Source: JAJDTQ01 sp965204235
GTDB lineage: Bacteria; Desulfobacterota; Binatia; UBA9968; JAJDTQ01
Length of the DNA stretch: 64,000 bases
Assembly: GCA_965204235.1 (NCBI GenBank)
Contig: OZ241979.1
Coordinates: 3,596,001 to 3,660,000 of the forward strand
Direction: 5' to 3'
In this document: piece after piece, positions 44,099 to 53,044 of the stretch
Position numbering within the stretch: the first letter of the stretch is position 1
Layout of the letters: each line of letters opens with the position of its first letter
Made by a program: the position numbers and the translations under genes
Notes under the pieces: generated by a model
Database searches by the model: none
What the model saw: only the letters and a program-made list of their open reading frames with translations
Told to the model about the DNA's origin: nothing

Positions 44099-45073
44099 CT
44101 ATTCGTCCCGGGCCAGGGCCACCACGCGTTTGCGCTGCTCCTGGGCGCCCAGCGGCATGAGCAGCGGCAAGTCCAGACCGCCCCGGACGAACTCGTCGAG
44201 GCGTTGGCGGCAGTCCTTCGGCGTTCCGGAAACGGAGTGGGCGAACACCACTTCGTCGCTGATGAGGCTCTTTGCCTCGTCCCAGGCCCTTCGGCCCACC
44301 GCGTCCGCCAGCCGCTCCCGGTCCACGGCGCCGCCGCCGAGCCGGATGTTCTCCGCATGGTGCGGGTTGCGGAAGATGTAGGCCAGGAAGGTCCGGGCGG
44401 CGTCCATGGCTTCCCGCGGGTCGTCCGCCACCGAGGCCGCGACGAAGCCCGCCGCCTTCCGTCCGGCCGATGCGCCGGCGCGGGGTTCGCCCTTGCGGAA
44501 CTCCCGGACGCAACGTTCGATGTAGGCGGGGGCGCAGCCCGCGGACAGGAGCACGCCGTCGCCCATCTCGCCGGCCAGGCGCAGCATCCGGGGGCGCACC
44601 GCGGTCATGTAGATGGGGATGGGGTTCCGCGGCGTGATCCCCATGCGGGCTCCCCGGAGGGTGAAGACCTCGCCGTCGAACTCCACGGTCTCCCCCGCCA
44701 GCAGCCGGCGCAGCACCGTCATGTACTCGCGCATGGTCTCGATCGTCCGGTGGGCCTCGATACCGATCTCCCGGAGAGCTGTGGGGTTGGCCGTGCCCGC
44801 GGTGGCCGCCACCCTGCCGGGCGCGAACTCGTCCATGGTGGCCAACGCCATGGCGGTGACCATGGGGTGCCGCGAGTAGGGGCTCAGGGGAGCGGGGTTG
44901 ACCGTGATGCGCTGCGTGGCCGCCAGGAGGGCGGTGGCCGAGGCGATGGAGTCCCTGAAGCAGATGTGGTCGGACATCCAGAGGGAGTCCATGCCGCTCT
45001 CGTCGGCCATCCGCGCCAGCTCGATCATCTCCCGGATCGAATAGAAACCGTCGAAGCACAGGCCGGCGTTCAT
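44099..45073 (-). CDS. LLM-class (luciferase-like) flavin/F420-dependent oxidoreductase
   Basis: A 324-residue TIM barrel of the F420-dependent LLM class. It begins with DGFYSIREMIELARMADESGMDSLWMSDHI, and contains AATQRITVNPAPLSPYSRHP, LATMDEFAPGRVAATAG and IPIYMTAVRPRMLRLAGEMGDGVLLSAG. Such enzymes oxidise or reduce small organic substrates. It is flanked by a dispersed repeat and a Fic gene, with no F420 biosynthesis gene in view. Whether it uses FMN or F420 is not decidable by eye. Confidence 0.9.
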   Translation of the reverse strand: MNAGLCFDGFYSIREMIELARMADESGMDSLWMSDHICFRDSIASATALLAATQRITVNPAPLSPYSRHPMVTAMALATMDEFAPGRVAATAGTANPTALREIGIEAHRTIETMREYMTVLRRLLAGETVEFDGEVFTLRGARMGITPRNPIPIYMTAVRPRMLRLAGEMGDGVLLSAGCAPAYIERCVREFRKGEPRAGASAGRKAAGFVAASVADDPREAMDAARTFLAYIFRNPHHAENIRLGGGAVDRERLADAVGRRAWDEAKSLISDEVVFAHSVSGTPKDCRQRLDEFVRGGLDLPLLMPLGAQEQRKRVVALARDE

Positions 45074-45128
45074 GGGTCAGCTCCGGGTTCTCGGGTCCAA
45101 CGCGCCGCGGTTTCCGGGCGTTCGTTGT

Positions 45129-46583
45129 TCAGAGTACGTTGGATCGCCATAGCTCCAGGCTGCGGAGGATGGCCCTCTCCAGCCAGGGGAGGAAGCGCTT
45201 CTCCGCCTCCTGTTGCGACTCCCTGTAGTTGATCTGGAACACTTGGTCGCTCGCGGGCGTCAATGCAGCGGTCTCGCGTCCTCCTTCTTCCGTTTCCACC
45301 CGCTGGAACCAAGTGGCCGAACAGACCAGCACTCCCCGGAACTCGCGACCGACGCCATGGAACGCGATCAGCAACTCCGTCTGGTTGGCATTCCTGATGA
45401 CAAGGCGTGACCACGCGCGATAGGTTTGCGTGTTGACGAAATAACGCAGTATTTTTGCGGTTTCGATGATCTGGAAGCGATAGTAATGGTCTCGTTCGTC
45501 GTCCACGGCACTGTCCGCGAAGAACTCGGCGTGTTCGAGAACATCTTGTGTTGTCTCGCGCAGCTTTTCGGCCACTTCGTCGAGACGCTGCCTGGATAGG
45601 CGGCACAGATGGTTGGCGATGGACTTTGCGGATTCCTGCTCGGCCACGAGTGAATCCCGGCGTCTTGCCAACTGCTGCCCGATGGACTTGATGGTGTCAT
45701 CCAAGCGTAGGGATTCGAGCACATCTTCGGAGATGCTGAGAGCGCCCACGAATGCGTCTTTTTGCAGGCCGGCAAAGTACTCTACCAAATCCGCCAAGTC
45801 CCCGTCGTCCGCGGCTTCCAGTGCGTCGATATAGCTCGCCCGGTTTTGGTCCCGGACTACCAGCGGAAACCATCCCGCCTTGACAAACACAAGGCTCGCT
45901 AAAGCGCGGGCGATGCGCCCGTTGCCGTCCTGAAAGGGGTGGATCTGAGTAAAGCGATGATGCAGCCAAGCAGCTTCCACTTCCGGCGCGACGCCTTGAT
46001 GACCCAGGTGCATTGAGATGAGTCTGTCCATTTCCGATGCCACGTGCTCGGGCGGGCAGTACTGGTGTAACGTTCCGTCCGGGCGTGTGGGGTTATTGGG
46101 CAAGCGCTTGTAGTCGCCGCGGAGGAGCGGAACCTGTGTCTTCCTGCCCAGGGTGTCCATGCCTTCCACCATCTCCTGATGCCGCGTCATCAGGTGGTGC
46201 AGTTCCTTGACGTAGCTAGTGGACAGCGTGCGGTTGTCCTTGACGAAGTCGAACACGCCATCCACCGCCTGCTGATGGTCTTCGATCATCGACACCACGG
46301 TGTCCGGATTCGGTGTGCTTCCATGCGGAATCAGCGCGGCCTTGATTCCGTGCTCGATTAACATCTGCGTGATGCCCCGATCGAGCGTGTAGAGCCGCTC
46401 GATCAACCCGGTCTCAATGGCCCATTCGCGTTTCAGCCGTTCTAAAAACTGCCGGAAGGCGTCTCCTTCAGCCAACTGTTGACGCTGTTCCTGCCAGACT
46501 TCGGCCAAGGCTCGCAACTCGGCACGGGCGAGATCCGCGTGCGGAGTCTCATACTCCCGGATTTCTGTCCATTCCTTCGACAT
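45129..46583 (-). CDS. Fic family protein (second, with long C-terminal extension)
   Basis: A 484-residue Fic protein. The catalytic loop HPFQDGNGRIAR is intact. Upstream, AIETGLIERLY resembles the N-terminal IExGxIE helix of Fic proteins with built-in inhibition. The C-terminal 200 residues are an unrecognised helical extension (RQRLDEVAEKLRETTQDVLEH) followed by a beta-rich end, unlike the winged-helix C-terminus of the Fic protein at 12150-13316. It is AT-richer than its neighbours. No antitoxin is adjacent. Confidence 0.9.
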   Translation of the reverse strand: MSKEWTEIREYETPHADLARAELRALAEVWQEQRQQLAEGDAFRQFLERLKREWAIETGLIERLYTLDRGITQMLIEHGIKAALIPHGSTPNPDTVVSMIEDHQQAVDGVFDFVKDNRTLSTSYVKELHHLMTRHQEMVEGMDTLGRKTQVPLLRGDYKRLPNNPTRPDGTLHQYCPPEHVASEMDRLISMHLGHQGVAPEVEAAWLHHRFTQIHPFQDGNGRIARALASLVFVKAGWFPLVVRDQNRASYIDALEAADDGDLADLVEYFAGLQKDAFVGALSISEDVLESLRLDDTIKSIGQQLARRRDSLVAEQESAKSIANHLCRLSRQRLDEVAEKLRETTQDVLEHAEFFADSAVDDERDHYYRFQIIETAKILRYFVNTQTYRAWSRLVIRNANQTELLIAFHGVGREFRGVLVCSATWFQRVETEEGGRETAALTPASDQVFQINYRESQQEAEKRFLPWLERAILRSLELWRSNVL

Positions 46584-46997
46584 AGGTGCCTCCGATCGCC
46601 AGTGTGGAAAAGTGCGCTTTCGTGGCCATCTACCGCTGTCTCCTGCTTATTATGGATCTTTCGGCTTTCGAGTGGGTTGTGACACACCCGTTCTGCGCGA
46701 TGAGGTCCGATCCCACCTTGCTGCTTCGGTTCGGCTTGTACATATTAAGGGTCTTAGAGTAGGTGCCATTTGACAGGAGGAAAACCAGTCTGAAGGGCCT
46801 GTAAACAGGGACGGCTGCCGCGCTATCATACGTTCTTGTGGTGGCAGCTACTCTAAGATCCTCAATAACCAGTGAAACCCTGCTCACACGAAAGCCGGAA
46901 GAGACCTTATTATACCGCATCCGCGCACGCCGTTGAAGGCGCAGCGCGGGCCGGGTCTCGACCACGGCGCCGCGCAGCGCATCCCGGCTCCCGCGCC
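46584..46997. other. Intergenic region with a 123-bp inverted-repeat element
   Basis: This AT-richer 414-base gap contains no gene. Its main content is the inverted-repeat element at 46744-46866. The rest presumably holds the promoter of the leftward Fic gene. Confidence 0.5.
46744..46866. mobile_element. 123-bp MITE-like element with 25-bp imperfect terminal inverted repeats
   Basis: The left end (46744-46768, containing TCTTAGAGTAG) and the right end (46842-46866, containing CTACTCTAAGA) are inverted copies matching at 22 of 25 positions by eye. No coding sequence lies between. It is unrelated to the other repeats in the window. Confidence 0.6.
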
Positions 46998-48107
46998 TCA
47001 GCGGAACCCGTGCTCCAGGATGGTCCGCAGGTCCGCGGCGGCGGCGTCCCGGAGTCCCATTCGTTCCAGGGTCAGGCCGTCGCCGCGGTAGTCCCGGCGG
47101 TTGATCTCCGAGGCCAGGGTGACGAGGGCGTCGATGGCGGGGGTCCCGACTCCCAGGAGCCTGCCCAGTTCGGCCATGGGCACGAGTCCGTAGGCCACGT
47201 CTTCGTGCAGGTAGCGGTGGTCGTGGGTCGTGGGCGCGGCGATGGTCCGGTTGGGACCGCTTTCCCGTATGGCCCGGAAGACGGAGCCGCTCCGGAGGGC
47301 GGCTTCGGAGGTCAGCCCCGCGGCGTGGAAGATCTCCACGAAGGTGCGTTGGGGAAGGTCCAGCCCGCGCACGATGGCCAGGCGTTCCCGGTCCACCGCC
47401 TCGATGAGGCGCGCCACCGCGGGCGAGACCGCCTGCCCATAGAACAACAGCTCGCCTGCGTGCTGCTCGATCCAGCCCGCGTTGGCCACCATGCCCGCGG
47501 GATGCATGACGGCGTTGATGTTGGACAGGCCCGTCTCCATGACGTTCTCCGCGGGGACGACGTTGGGGAACGCCGCTGTGACCTCGGGCAGGACGTCCGG
47601 CGCGAGCTCCGCGGGGAACGCCGCGCACCCGAGCCGGGTGGTGCGCCGATAGACTTCCACCCGGGCCGGGCCGGTCATGCGGCAGATGCAGGTGAGCGTG
47701 GCCGTTTCGCAGCACCGCACCGGGCGTTCGCAGCCGGCCCGCCGAAGCTCGCGGACGAAGTGCAGGCTGCCCCCGGTCTGCCCCGGGTTCAGGTGCACGA
47801 TGGGGTCCTCTCCCAGGAGCGGCGCCAGGGAACGGGCCATGGATCCGTGGGCCGTGGCCGGGACGGCGACGACGATCAGGTCCGCCCCGGCCACGGCCTC
47901 GTCCAGCGCCGACGTCACCAGGTGGGGGCGGACGAAGGTCTCCTCGCCTTGCTCCACCAACTCGATGCCGCGGCGCTGCCTGACGGGTTCCAGGGTCCGC
48001 TCGGAACGGGAGTAGAGTCGGGTCTCGAACCCCCGGACGGCGAGGTCCGCGGCGATGGCGCAGCCGCCGTTGCCCGCCCCGAGGACGGCCGCCTTGCGAA
48101 CGGTCAT
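46998..48107 (-). CDS. NAD/NADP octopine/nopaline dehydrogenase family protein
   Basis: A 369-residue dehydrogenase. The N-terminal Rossmann loop is VLGAGNGGCAIAADLAVRG, followed by ADLIVVAVPATAHGSMA and HLNPGQTGGSLHFVREL. The C-terminal domain matches the opine dehydrogenase helical domain (MHPAGMVANAGWIEQ, HEDVAYGLVPMAELGRLLGVGTPAIDALV). It would reductively join or oxidatively split an amino acid and a keto acid, or act on a related compound. The ATG at 48107 is chosen because the nucleotide-binding strand starts there. Confidence 0.85.
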   Translation of the reverse strand: MTVRKAAVLGAGNGGCAIAADLAVRGFETRLYSRSERTLEPVRQRRGIELVEQGEETFVRPHLVTSALDEAVAGADLIVVAVPATAHGSMARSLAPLLGEDPIVHLNPGQTGGSLHFVRELRRAGCERPVRCCETATLTCICRMTGPARVEVYRRTTRLGCAAFPAELAPDVLPEVTAAFPNVVPAENVMETGLSNINAVMHPAGMVANAGWIEQHAGELLFYGQAVSPAVARLIEAVDRERLAIVRGLDLPQRTFVEIFHAAGLTSEAALRSGSVFRAIRESGPNRTIAAPTTHDHRYLHEDVAYGLVPMAELGRLLGVGTPAIDALVTLASEINRRDYRGDGLTLERMGLRDAAAADLRTILEHGFR

Positions 48108-48211
48108 GGCCGCACCATGGACGCGCCGACCTCTCCCCATGGACGAACGACATCATACGAAGCCGTCGCCTGGCCGCGGTCCTCGGACTCGCGCATGGAT
48201 CGAGACCGCCG

Positions 48212-49372
48212 CTACCCCCTGTCCAGCCGGTAGCGTTCCACCTTCTCCTGGTCCAGCTCGATGCCCAGGCCCGGCCGGTGCGAGACCTTGACCGCGCCGT
48301 CGGCGAACTCGAACGGCTCGGTGACCACGTCGTCCTTGTAGTAGATGCCCGCGGTGCGTCCCGCGGCTTCCGCGTCCGGGGTGGTGACCGGTATGACGCA
48401 GGCCAGGTTCACGGCCCCGGTGGAAGCGGCCAGGTGGACGTTGGCGGCGTTGCCCACCCCCGTCTCCACCGAGCCGTTGACGTTGCACGGGAACCCCGCG
48501 GCCTCGGCAATGGCGGCCACCTTCCTGGCCTTGAGCAGGCCGCCGGGCTTGGTCGCGTAGATGGAGATGATGTCCGCGGCCTTCTTCTCGATGATCTCCA
48601 GCACGTCCCAGGCGGTCCAGGCGCTTTCGTCGGCCATGATCGGCGTATCGACCCTCCGGGTGACCTCGGCCATGGCGTCCAGGCCCTCGACGGGTTGCTC
48701 CATGTAGAGTATGCCGTATGGCTCCATGGCCCGGGTGGTCCGCACCGCTTCCTTGGCGGACCTGTAGCCGTTGTTGGCGTCCACCGTCAGGTTCACGTCC
48801 GGTCCCAGCGCTTCGCGGACGCGCCGGAGCAGCTCGACGTCCCGCCCGGGCTCCACGCCCCCCTTGAGCTTGATGGTCCGGATCCCCTCGGCCTGCACAC
48901 GCCGCGCCTCGTCCACCGCCTCGTCCATGTCCATGAGGCCGATGCTGTGGGAGATGGGGACCGACTCCCGGTAGAGCCCGCCCAGGAGCTGGTAGGCCGG
49001 CACGCCCGCGGCCTTGCCCGCCACGTCGTGGAGGGCCATGTCGATGGCCGCCTTGGAGTAGGGGTATCCCTTGACCGCCCGGTCCATCAGGGTGTGGAGC
49101 CACTCGATGCGGCGGGGGTCCTCGCCCGCGAGGCTCGGCGCCAGGATGTCCCGGATCACGTTGGCGACGGAGGAGGGGGTCTCGCCGTAATACCGCATGT
49201 GGTCGCCGCCCCAGTCCTTGAGGGCCGGGGCCTCGCCCAGGCCGGTCCAGCCGTCGTCGGTCTCCAGCCTGACCAGAAGATAGACGCCGATGGGCGTCTT
49301 GAGGTTCGCCCACTGGTGGGTCCGCCGCGTGGGCAGCCTGACGGGAATGGTCTCGATGGATTGGATCTTCAT
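48212..49372 (-). CDS. Mandelate racemase / muconate lactonizing enzyme family protein
   Basis: A 386-residue enolase-superfamily enzyme. The acid-base lysines are in TIKLKGG (Lys168, Lys170) and YATKPGG (Lys275). The metal ligands are Asp198 (LTVDANNGY), Glu225 (YMEQPVEG) and the Asp/Glu of MADES (248-249). This is the MLE subgroup pattern (cycloisomerase, succinylbenzoate synthase or epimerase). The C-terminal extension is somewhat longer than usual. It is 33 bases downstream of the M24 gene and reads the same way. Confidence 0.92.
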   Translation of the reverse strand: MKIQSIETIPVRLPTRRTHQWANLKTPIGVYLLVRLETDDGWTGLGEAPALKDWGGDHMRYYGETPSSVANVIRDILAPSLAGEDPRRIEWLHTLMDRAVKGYPYSKAAIDMALHDVAGKAAGVPAYQLLGGLYRESVPISHSIGLMDMDEAVDEARRVQAEGIRTIKLKGGVEPGRDVELLRRVREALGPDVNLTVDANNGYRSAKEAVRTTRAMEPYGILYMEQPVEGLDAMAEVTRRVDTPIMADESAWTAWDVLEIIEKKAADIISIYATKPGGLLKARKVAAIAEAAGFPCNVNGSVETGVGNAANVHLAASTGAVNLACVIPVTTPDAEAAGRTAGIYYKDDVVTEPFEFADGAVKVSHRPGLGIELDQEKVERYRLDRG

Positions 49373-49405
49373 GGTCGCTCCGATGGGTGGGTCCGCTTGC
49401 CGCGG

Positions 49406-50518
49406 TCAGCCGACCTCCATGAGCCTGTCGGTGGCGGTGACGTCCGAAAGCAGCTCGCACCCGTCCCGGGTCACCAGCAGCATGTCCTTGTTCTGGAGCC
49501 CCATGCGCCCGGGTATGTACACCAGGGGCTCGATGGCCAGCACCATGCCTTGCTCCAGCGTCTTCCCGCCGTACCGCCCCAGGTAGGGTTCCTCGTGGAG
49601 GAACACGCCGATGCCGTGGCCCACGAAGCTGATGGGCTCCAGGCCCAGCTCGCCGAACTTCTCCAGGAACCGCCGGTACACGGTTCTGGCGTGGGCTCCG
49701 GGCTCGATCAGGCCCATGACCAGACGTTTGCACTCCATGAGGTTGTCCCAGATGCGCGTCTGCTCCGGGGTCGGCCGGCCCACCACCGCGGTGCGGCACA
49801 CGCCCGCGTGGTAACCGTCGATGACCCCGAAGATCTCCATGCGGATCAGGTCCCCTTCCCGGAGCGTCCTGTGGGTGGGACCCACGTTGGGGAACTGGCT
49901 GCGCTCGCCCGAGGCGACGATCATGAGTTCGAAGTCGTGCGCTCCCAGGGAGAAGAGCCGGCCGGTGAGCTCGCCGGCCATCTCGAGCTCGCTCATGCCC
50001 GGACGACCGTGGGCCAGGGTATCGCCGATGGCCTGGTCGGTGATGCGGCTCAGGGAGCGCAGCAGTCCGGTCTCCCGAGTGGTCTTGACCTGACGGAGGT
50101 CCCGGAAGATCTCGTCCGCGGCCACCAGCGCGGCCCTGGGCAGCCGGCGGCGCAGGGTGGCGAAGTCCCCCGCGGGAAGGTGTTCCATCTCCACGCCCAC
50201 GGCGCCGGCTGCGAGGCCCCGGTCCTCCAGGGCGTCGGCCGCCTCCTGCATGGGATCGTCCGTGAACTCCCGGTAAACCCGTGTGTCGTCGAAGGCGGCA
50301 TGGGCCTTGACCGTGGTCTCCTCCATGTCGATGGTCACCATGGTGGTGTGGCCGGACGGCTCCACGATGCACATGGCGTGACGCCAGCGCATGAGCCGCT
50401 GCGAGGGGACCACGAAGCCCGTGGTGTACGCCAGGTTCTCGGGCGAGCTTGCGACCAGAGCGTCCAACCCCCGCTCCTCCATGGCCTTCCGTTGCTTCGC
50501 AATGATCTCGTCGTCCAT
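49406..50518 (-). CDS. M24 (Xaa-Pro peptidase/creatinase-like) protein with altered metal site
   Basis: A 370-residue pita-bread-fold protein with an N-terminal creatinase domain and a C-terminal M24 domain. The catalytic fold is clear (GHGIGVFLHEEP, QGMVLAIEPLVYIPG). Of the five usual metal ligands, the first Asp position reads Glu228 (IRMEIFG), the second Asp reads Gly239 (YHAGVCRT), His301 and Glu330 remain, and the last Glu reads Lys344 (QNKDMLLVT). It is probably a metal-free creatinase-like hydrolase or lyase rather than a dipeptidase. It heads an operon with the MR/MLE enzyme. Confidence 0.85.
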   Translation of the reverse strand: MDDEIIAKQRKAMEERGLDALVASSPENLAYTTGFVVPSQRLMRWRHAMCIVEPSGHTTMVTIDMEETTVKAHAAFDDTRVYREFTDDPMQEAADALEDRGLAAGAVGVEMEHLPAGDFATLRRRLPRAALVAADEIFRDLRQVKTTRETGLLRSLSRITDQAIGDTLAHGRPGMSELEMAGELTGRLFSLGAHDFELMIVASGERSQFPNVGPTHRTLREGDLIRMEIFGVIDGYHAGVCRTAVVGRPTPEQTRIWDNLMECKRLVMGLIEPGAHARTVYRRFLEKFGELGLEPISFVGHGIGVFLHEEPYLGRYGGKTLEQGMVLAIEPLVYIPGRMGLQNKDMLLVTRDGCELLSDVTATDRLMEVG

Positions 50519-50700
50519 CTCGTCACCGTCGCCGCGCGTCCGGGAAGACGGATTTGGATCGCAGGTTGACAGTCCCGGCGGCGTATTCCATGTATTCTAC
50601 CTGCTTCCACCTGCGCTGCATGATGGTAGTCCAACCCCGTCCGTCAGCCGGGTCCAGCCAAGCGCACGGAGACGGAGCCACACGGACAGAATGGTAGGCC

Positions 50701-52866
50701 ATGCCGCAAACGTCGATCCCTGGAGGATGGAGACAGACACCCGTGAAGCCCCCCCGGTTCCGGCCTGAACGCCTCACCCTGTGGTTGCTGCTGCTCGCCC
50801 TGTCCACGTTGTTCCTGTGCAGTTTCGACAAGGGATACCTCTACCGTCCCGGTATCGGTGACTCCAATACGGCGAGGAACCTGGCCATCGCCGAGAACCT
50901 GTCCCCGACCACTTATTTCCGGTCGTTTACGGGCTTGCGCCCGGGATCGGGCGACGCTCCCGCATACGAGATGTACAACCGCTTTCCGGTTGGCGGATAC
51001 GCGCTGATCAAACTCGCCATCCTCCCTTTCGGAAACGACCTGTCGGCCAGGATCCTGGCCGCCCGCATGCTCATGTTGCTGTTGTTCAGCGCCGCCGCGC
51101 TCCTGGCCTTCCACTCCCTCGCCCGGATCACCTCCCACCGATGGATCGCGCTGGCCGCCACCCTCGCGGCCTTCTCCTCCTACTACATGCTGTTGTACGG
51201 CAACGCGGTTGGCGTCGAGTACAGCGTGGACCTGTTCGCGGTGATGCTGGTCTTCCACGGCATGGTGGTGTTCGTGCAGGAGGGACGGTTTCGGCAGTTG
51301 CTGGCCAGGACCTGCGTCGCGCTGCTGCTGGGGTGGCGCGTCTATGCGTTCCTGCTGCCGTTCCTCATCCTGGGTCTGGCGAGCGAGGCGGTCCGGGCGT
51401 GGAAGGACGGGACCGCGCGGTGGCCGCGTGTGCGCTCCACCGGGGCAGCGGTGCTGCGCAGCCGCTACATGGCGCTGGGCGTGTTCTCGCTGCTGTTCGG
51501 CGCGGCCGTCCTGGGCTTCAACTTCGCCAACGAGTACGCCGCGTTCGGAGGCCAGACCGCGGTGACCGAACTGCCGTCCTTCCAGTCCATGCTCAGGCGG
51601 ACCGGACTGGAACAGGACCTGGACACCCCTTTCGGCCGTGGTGGGTGGCCGCGTTTCTTGCGAGATCAGTTCCATCGTGTACGCGTGGCGTCCGTCCCAT
51701 CGGTGCTGACCGACTGGGGAGCCGAGTTGCGGGGGTGGTTTCCCCCGGTTCCCTTTTCGGCGTCCCTCCTTTCGGGGCCGGCCTTGTTGCTTTCCCTCCT
51801 GGCGTTGCTGGTGGTCATAGTCGCATCCACGACCGTGGTTTGCCTTGCGAGGCGGCTGTTGGCATGGCGACACCGCATGCTGCTGGCCACCCTTGCCTTG
51901 TCGGGGTTCTTCTGGGCCCTGCCCATGCGCCACAATGTTGCAGCCCCCAACCACGACCACGAGGCCCTGTTCTACGTGGGCGTCCCGCTGGTGTTCTACC
52001 CACTGTTCCTGCTGTACGTCCACAAGCGATGGGGGCATGGTCCGGTGGTCGGCCTTGCGGTTGCGGCGCTGCTCGCCTTCGTCGTCTCCGCCTTCCAGAT
52101 GGACCGCCGATGGCGCCCGGACGCCCGTGCGGCCGAGCTCCAACAGGCTGCCATGGCCGAACTCGGGACCATACGCGAAACCACCCGGGGAAAGGTGGTC
52201 CTGGTCCTCGGGTCCGTCGAGCCGGAATGGTCCTGGCAGGTCATACATCGGCACAAATGGAAATACTATCTCGCCGGAAGCGTCCTGGGGCACTCCCTCC
52301 ACACGGAAGACGCCAGGAGACACTATCCCGCCGGAAGCGCCTTGACACATTTCCCGGACATGGAAGCCGCCGCCCGCGCCGCGGACTTCCTCGTCACCCG
52401 CGACCGCGTGGAGAGCGACGCCCTGCTCACGCCCCGGAACGAACAGGTGTTCCTGTACGGTTCCGCGGGCATGGACGACCTGGTGGAGTTGTACCGGGCC
52501 ACGTACCAACGGGTGGCGTCCGCCGGAGAGCCTGCGGCGCGCTCCCATTTCGACGTCTATCTCGTTGACGGCGCGCTGATCCACGTCAGGGAGCCCTGCG
52601 TCCGGGAGGACGTGGGATACGGGATCTTCGTGGAGGTGGTCCCGGAAGACCCGAAGGACCTGCCCGGACGGCATCTGCGGTACGGCTTCAAGGATCTTCG
52701 CACCATCTTCCAACACAATGGCGTGCTGTTCGAGGGGAAGTGCATGGCTGTCCTTTCATTCCCCGATTATCCCGTCTCCGGCATCCGGACGGGACAGTGG
52801 CCACTCCAACACCCCCGCTGGGAAGGACACCGCGTCTGGGCAGTAGAGATACCGGCGAGCCGGTAG
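50701..52866 (+). CDS. Polytopic membrane protein, probable GT-C-type glycosyltransferase
   Basis: A 721-residue protein with about ten hydrophobic segments in its first 480 residues and a soluble C-terminal part. The early loop IGDSNTARNLAIAENL places an acidic residue as in GT-C lipid-sugar transferases (PMT/ArnT-like), but no definite family motif is visible. The translation start may be the GTG at 50743 (VKPPRFRPERL). The last about 35 residues (from SFPDYPVSGIRTG) are encoded by a copy of the 36-bp repeat and its flank, so the original C-terminus has been replaced. Function is inferred from topology only. Confidence 0.6.
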   Translation: MPQTSIPGGWRQTPVKPPRFRPERLTLWLLLLALSTLFLCSFDKGYLYRPGIGDSNTARNLAIAENLSPTTYFRSFTGLRPGSGDAPAYEMYNRFPVGGYALIKLAILPFGNDLSARILAARMLMLLLFSAAALLAFHSLARITSHRWIALAATLAAFSSYYMLLYGNAVGVEYSVDLFAVMLVFHGMVVFVQEGRFRQLLARTCVALLLGWRVYAFLLPFLILGLASEAVRAWKDGTARWPRVRSTGAAVLRSRYMALGVFSLLFGAAVLGFNFANEYAAFGGQTAVTELPSFQSMLRRTGLEQDLDTPFGRGGWPRFLRDQFHRVRVASVPSVLTDWGAELRGWFPPVPFSASLLSGPALLLSLLALLVVIVASTTVVCLARRLLAWRHRMLLATLALSGFFWALPMRHNVAAPNHDHEALFYVGVPLVFYPLFLLYVHKRWGHGPVVGLAVAALLAFVVSAFQMDRRWRPDARAAELQQAAMAELGTIRETTRGKVVLVLGSVEPEWSWQVIHRHKWKYYLAGSVLGHSLHTEDARRHYPAGSALTHFPDMEAAARAADFLVTRDRVESDALLTPRNEQVFLYGSAGMDDLVELYRATYQRVASAGEPAARSHFDVYLVDGALIHVREPCVREDVGYGIFVEVVPEDPKDLPGRHLRYGFKDLRTIFQHNGVLFEGKCMAVLSFPDYPVSGIRTGQWPLQHPRWEGHRVWAVEIPASR
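52762..52797 (+). repeat. 36-bp repeat, copy 2 (inside the 3' end of a coding region)
   Basis: Identical to 37295-37330. Here it lies in frame within the glycosyltransferase-like gene and contributes its last codons. Confidence 0.85.
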
Positions 52867-53044
52867 CCCCGCCGACCGAGGCATTTGGTTCTCCACGCCC
52901 CGCCATCCCTGCCCGCCGCGGACCAGGGGGTGGAAACGGGTTTCCCCGAACCCTTCTCAAACCGTGTCCGATCGTATAGGGAATGGGGGCGGCGGGTCGG
53001 CGCCGTGCGGGCCGCGCCTTCGATCTGCGGGGAGGAAACACGGG

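Noticed and set aside
45129..46583. Second Fic gene considered as a toxin-antitoxin pair
   Set aside because: No small antitoxin gene is adjacent on either side; the inhibitory helix appears to be built in.
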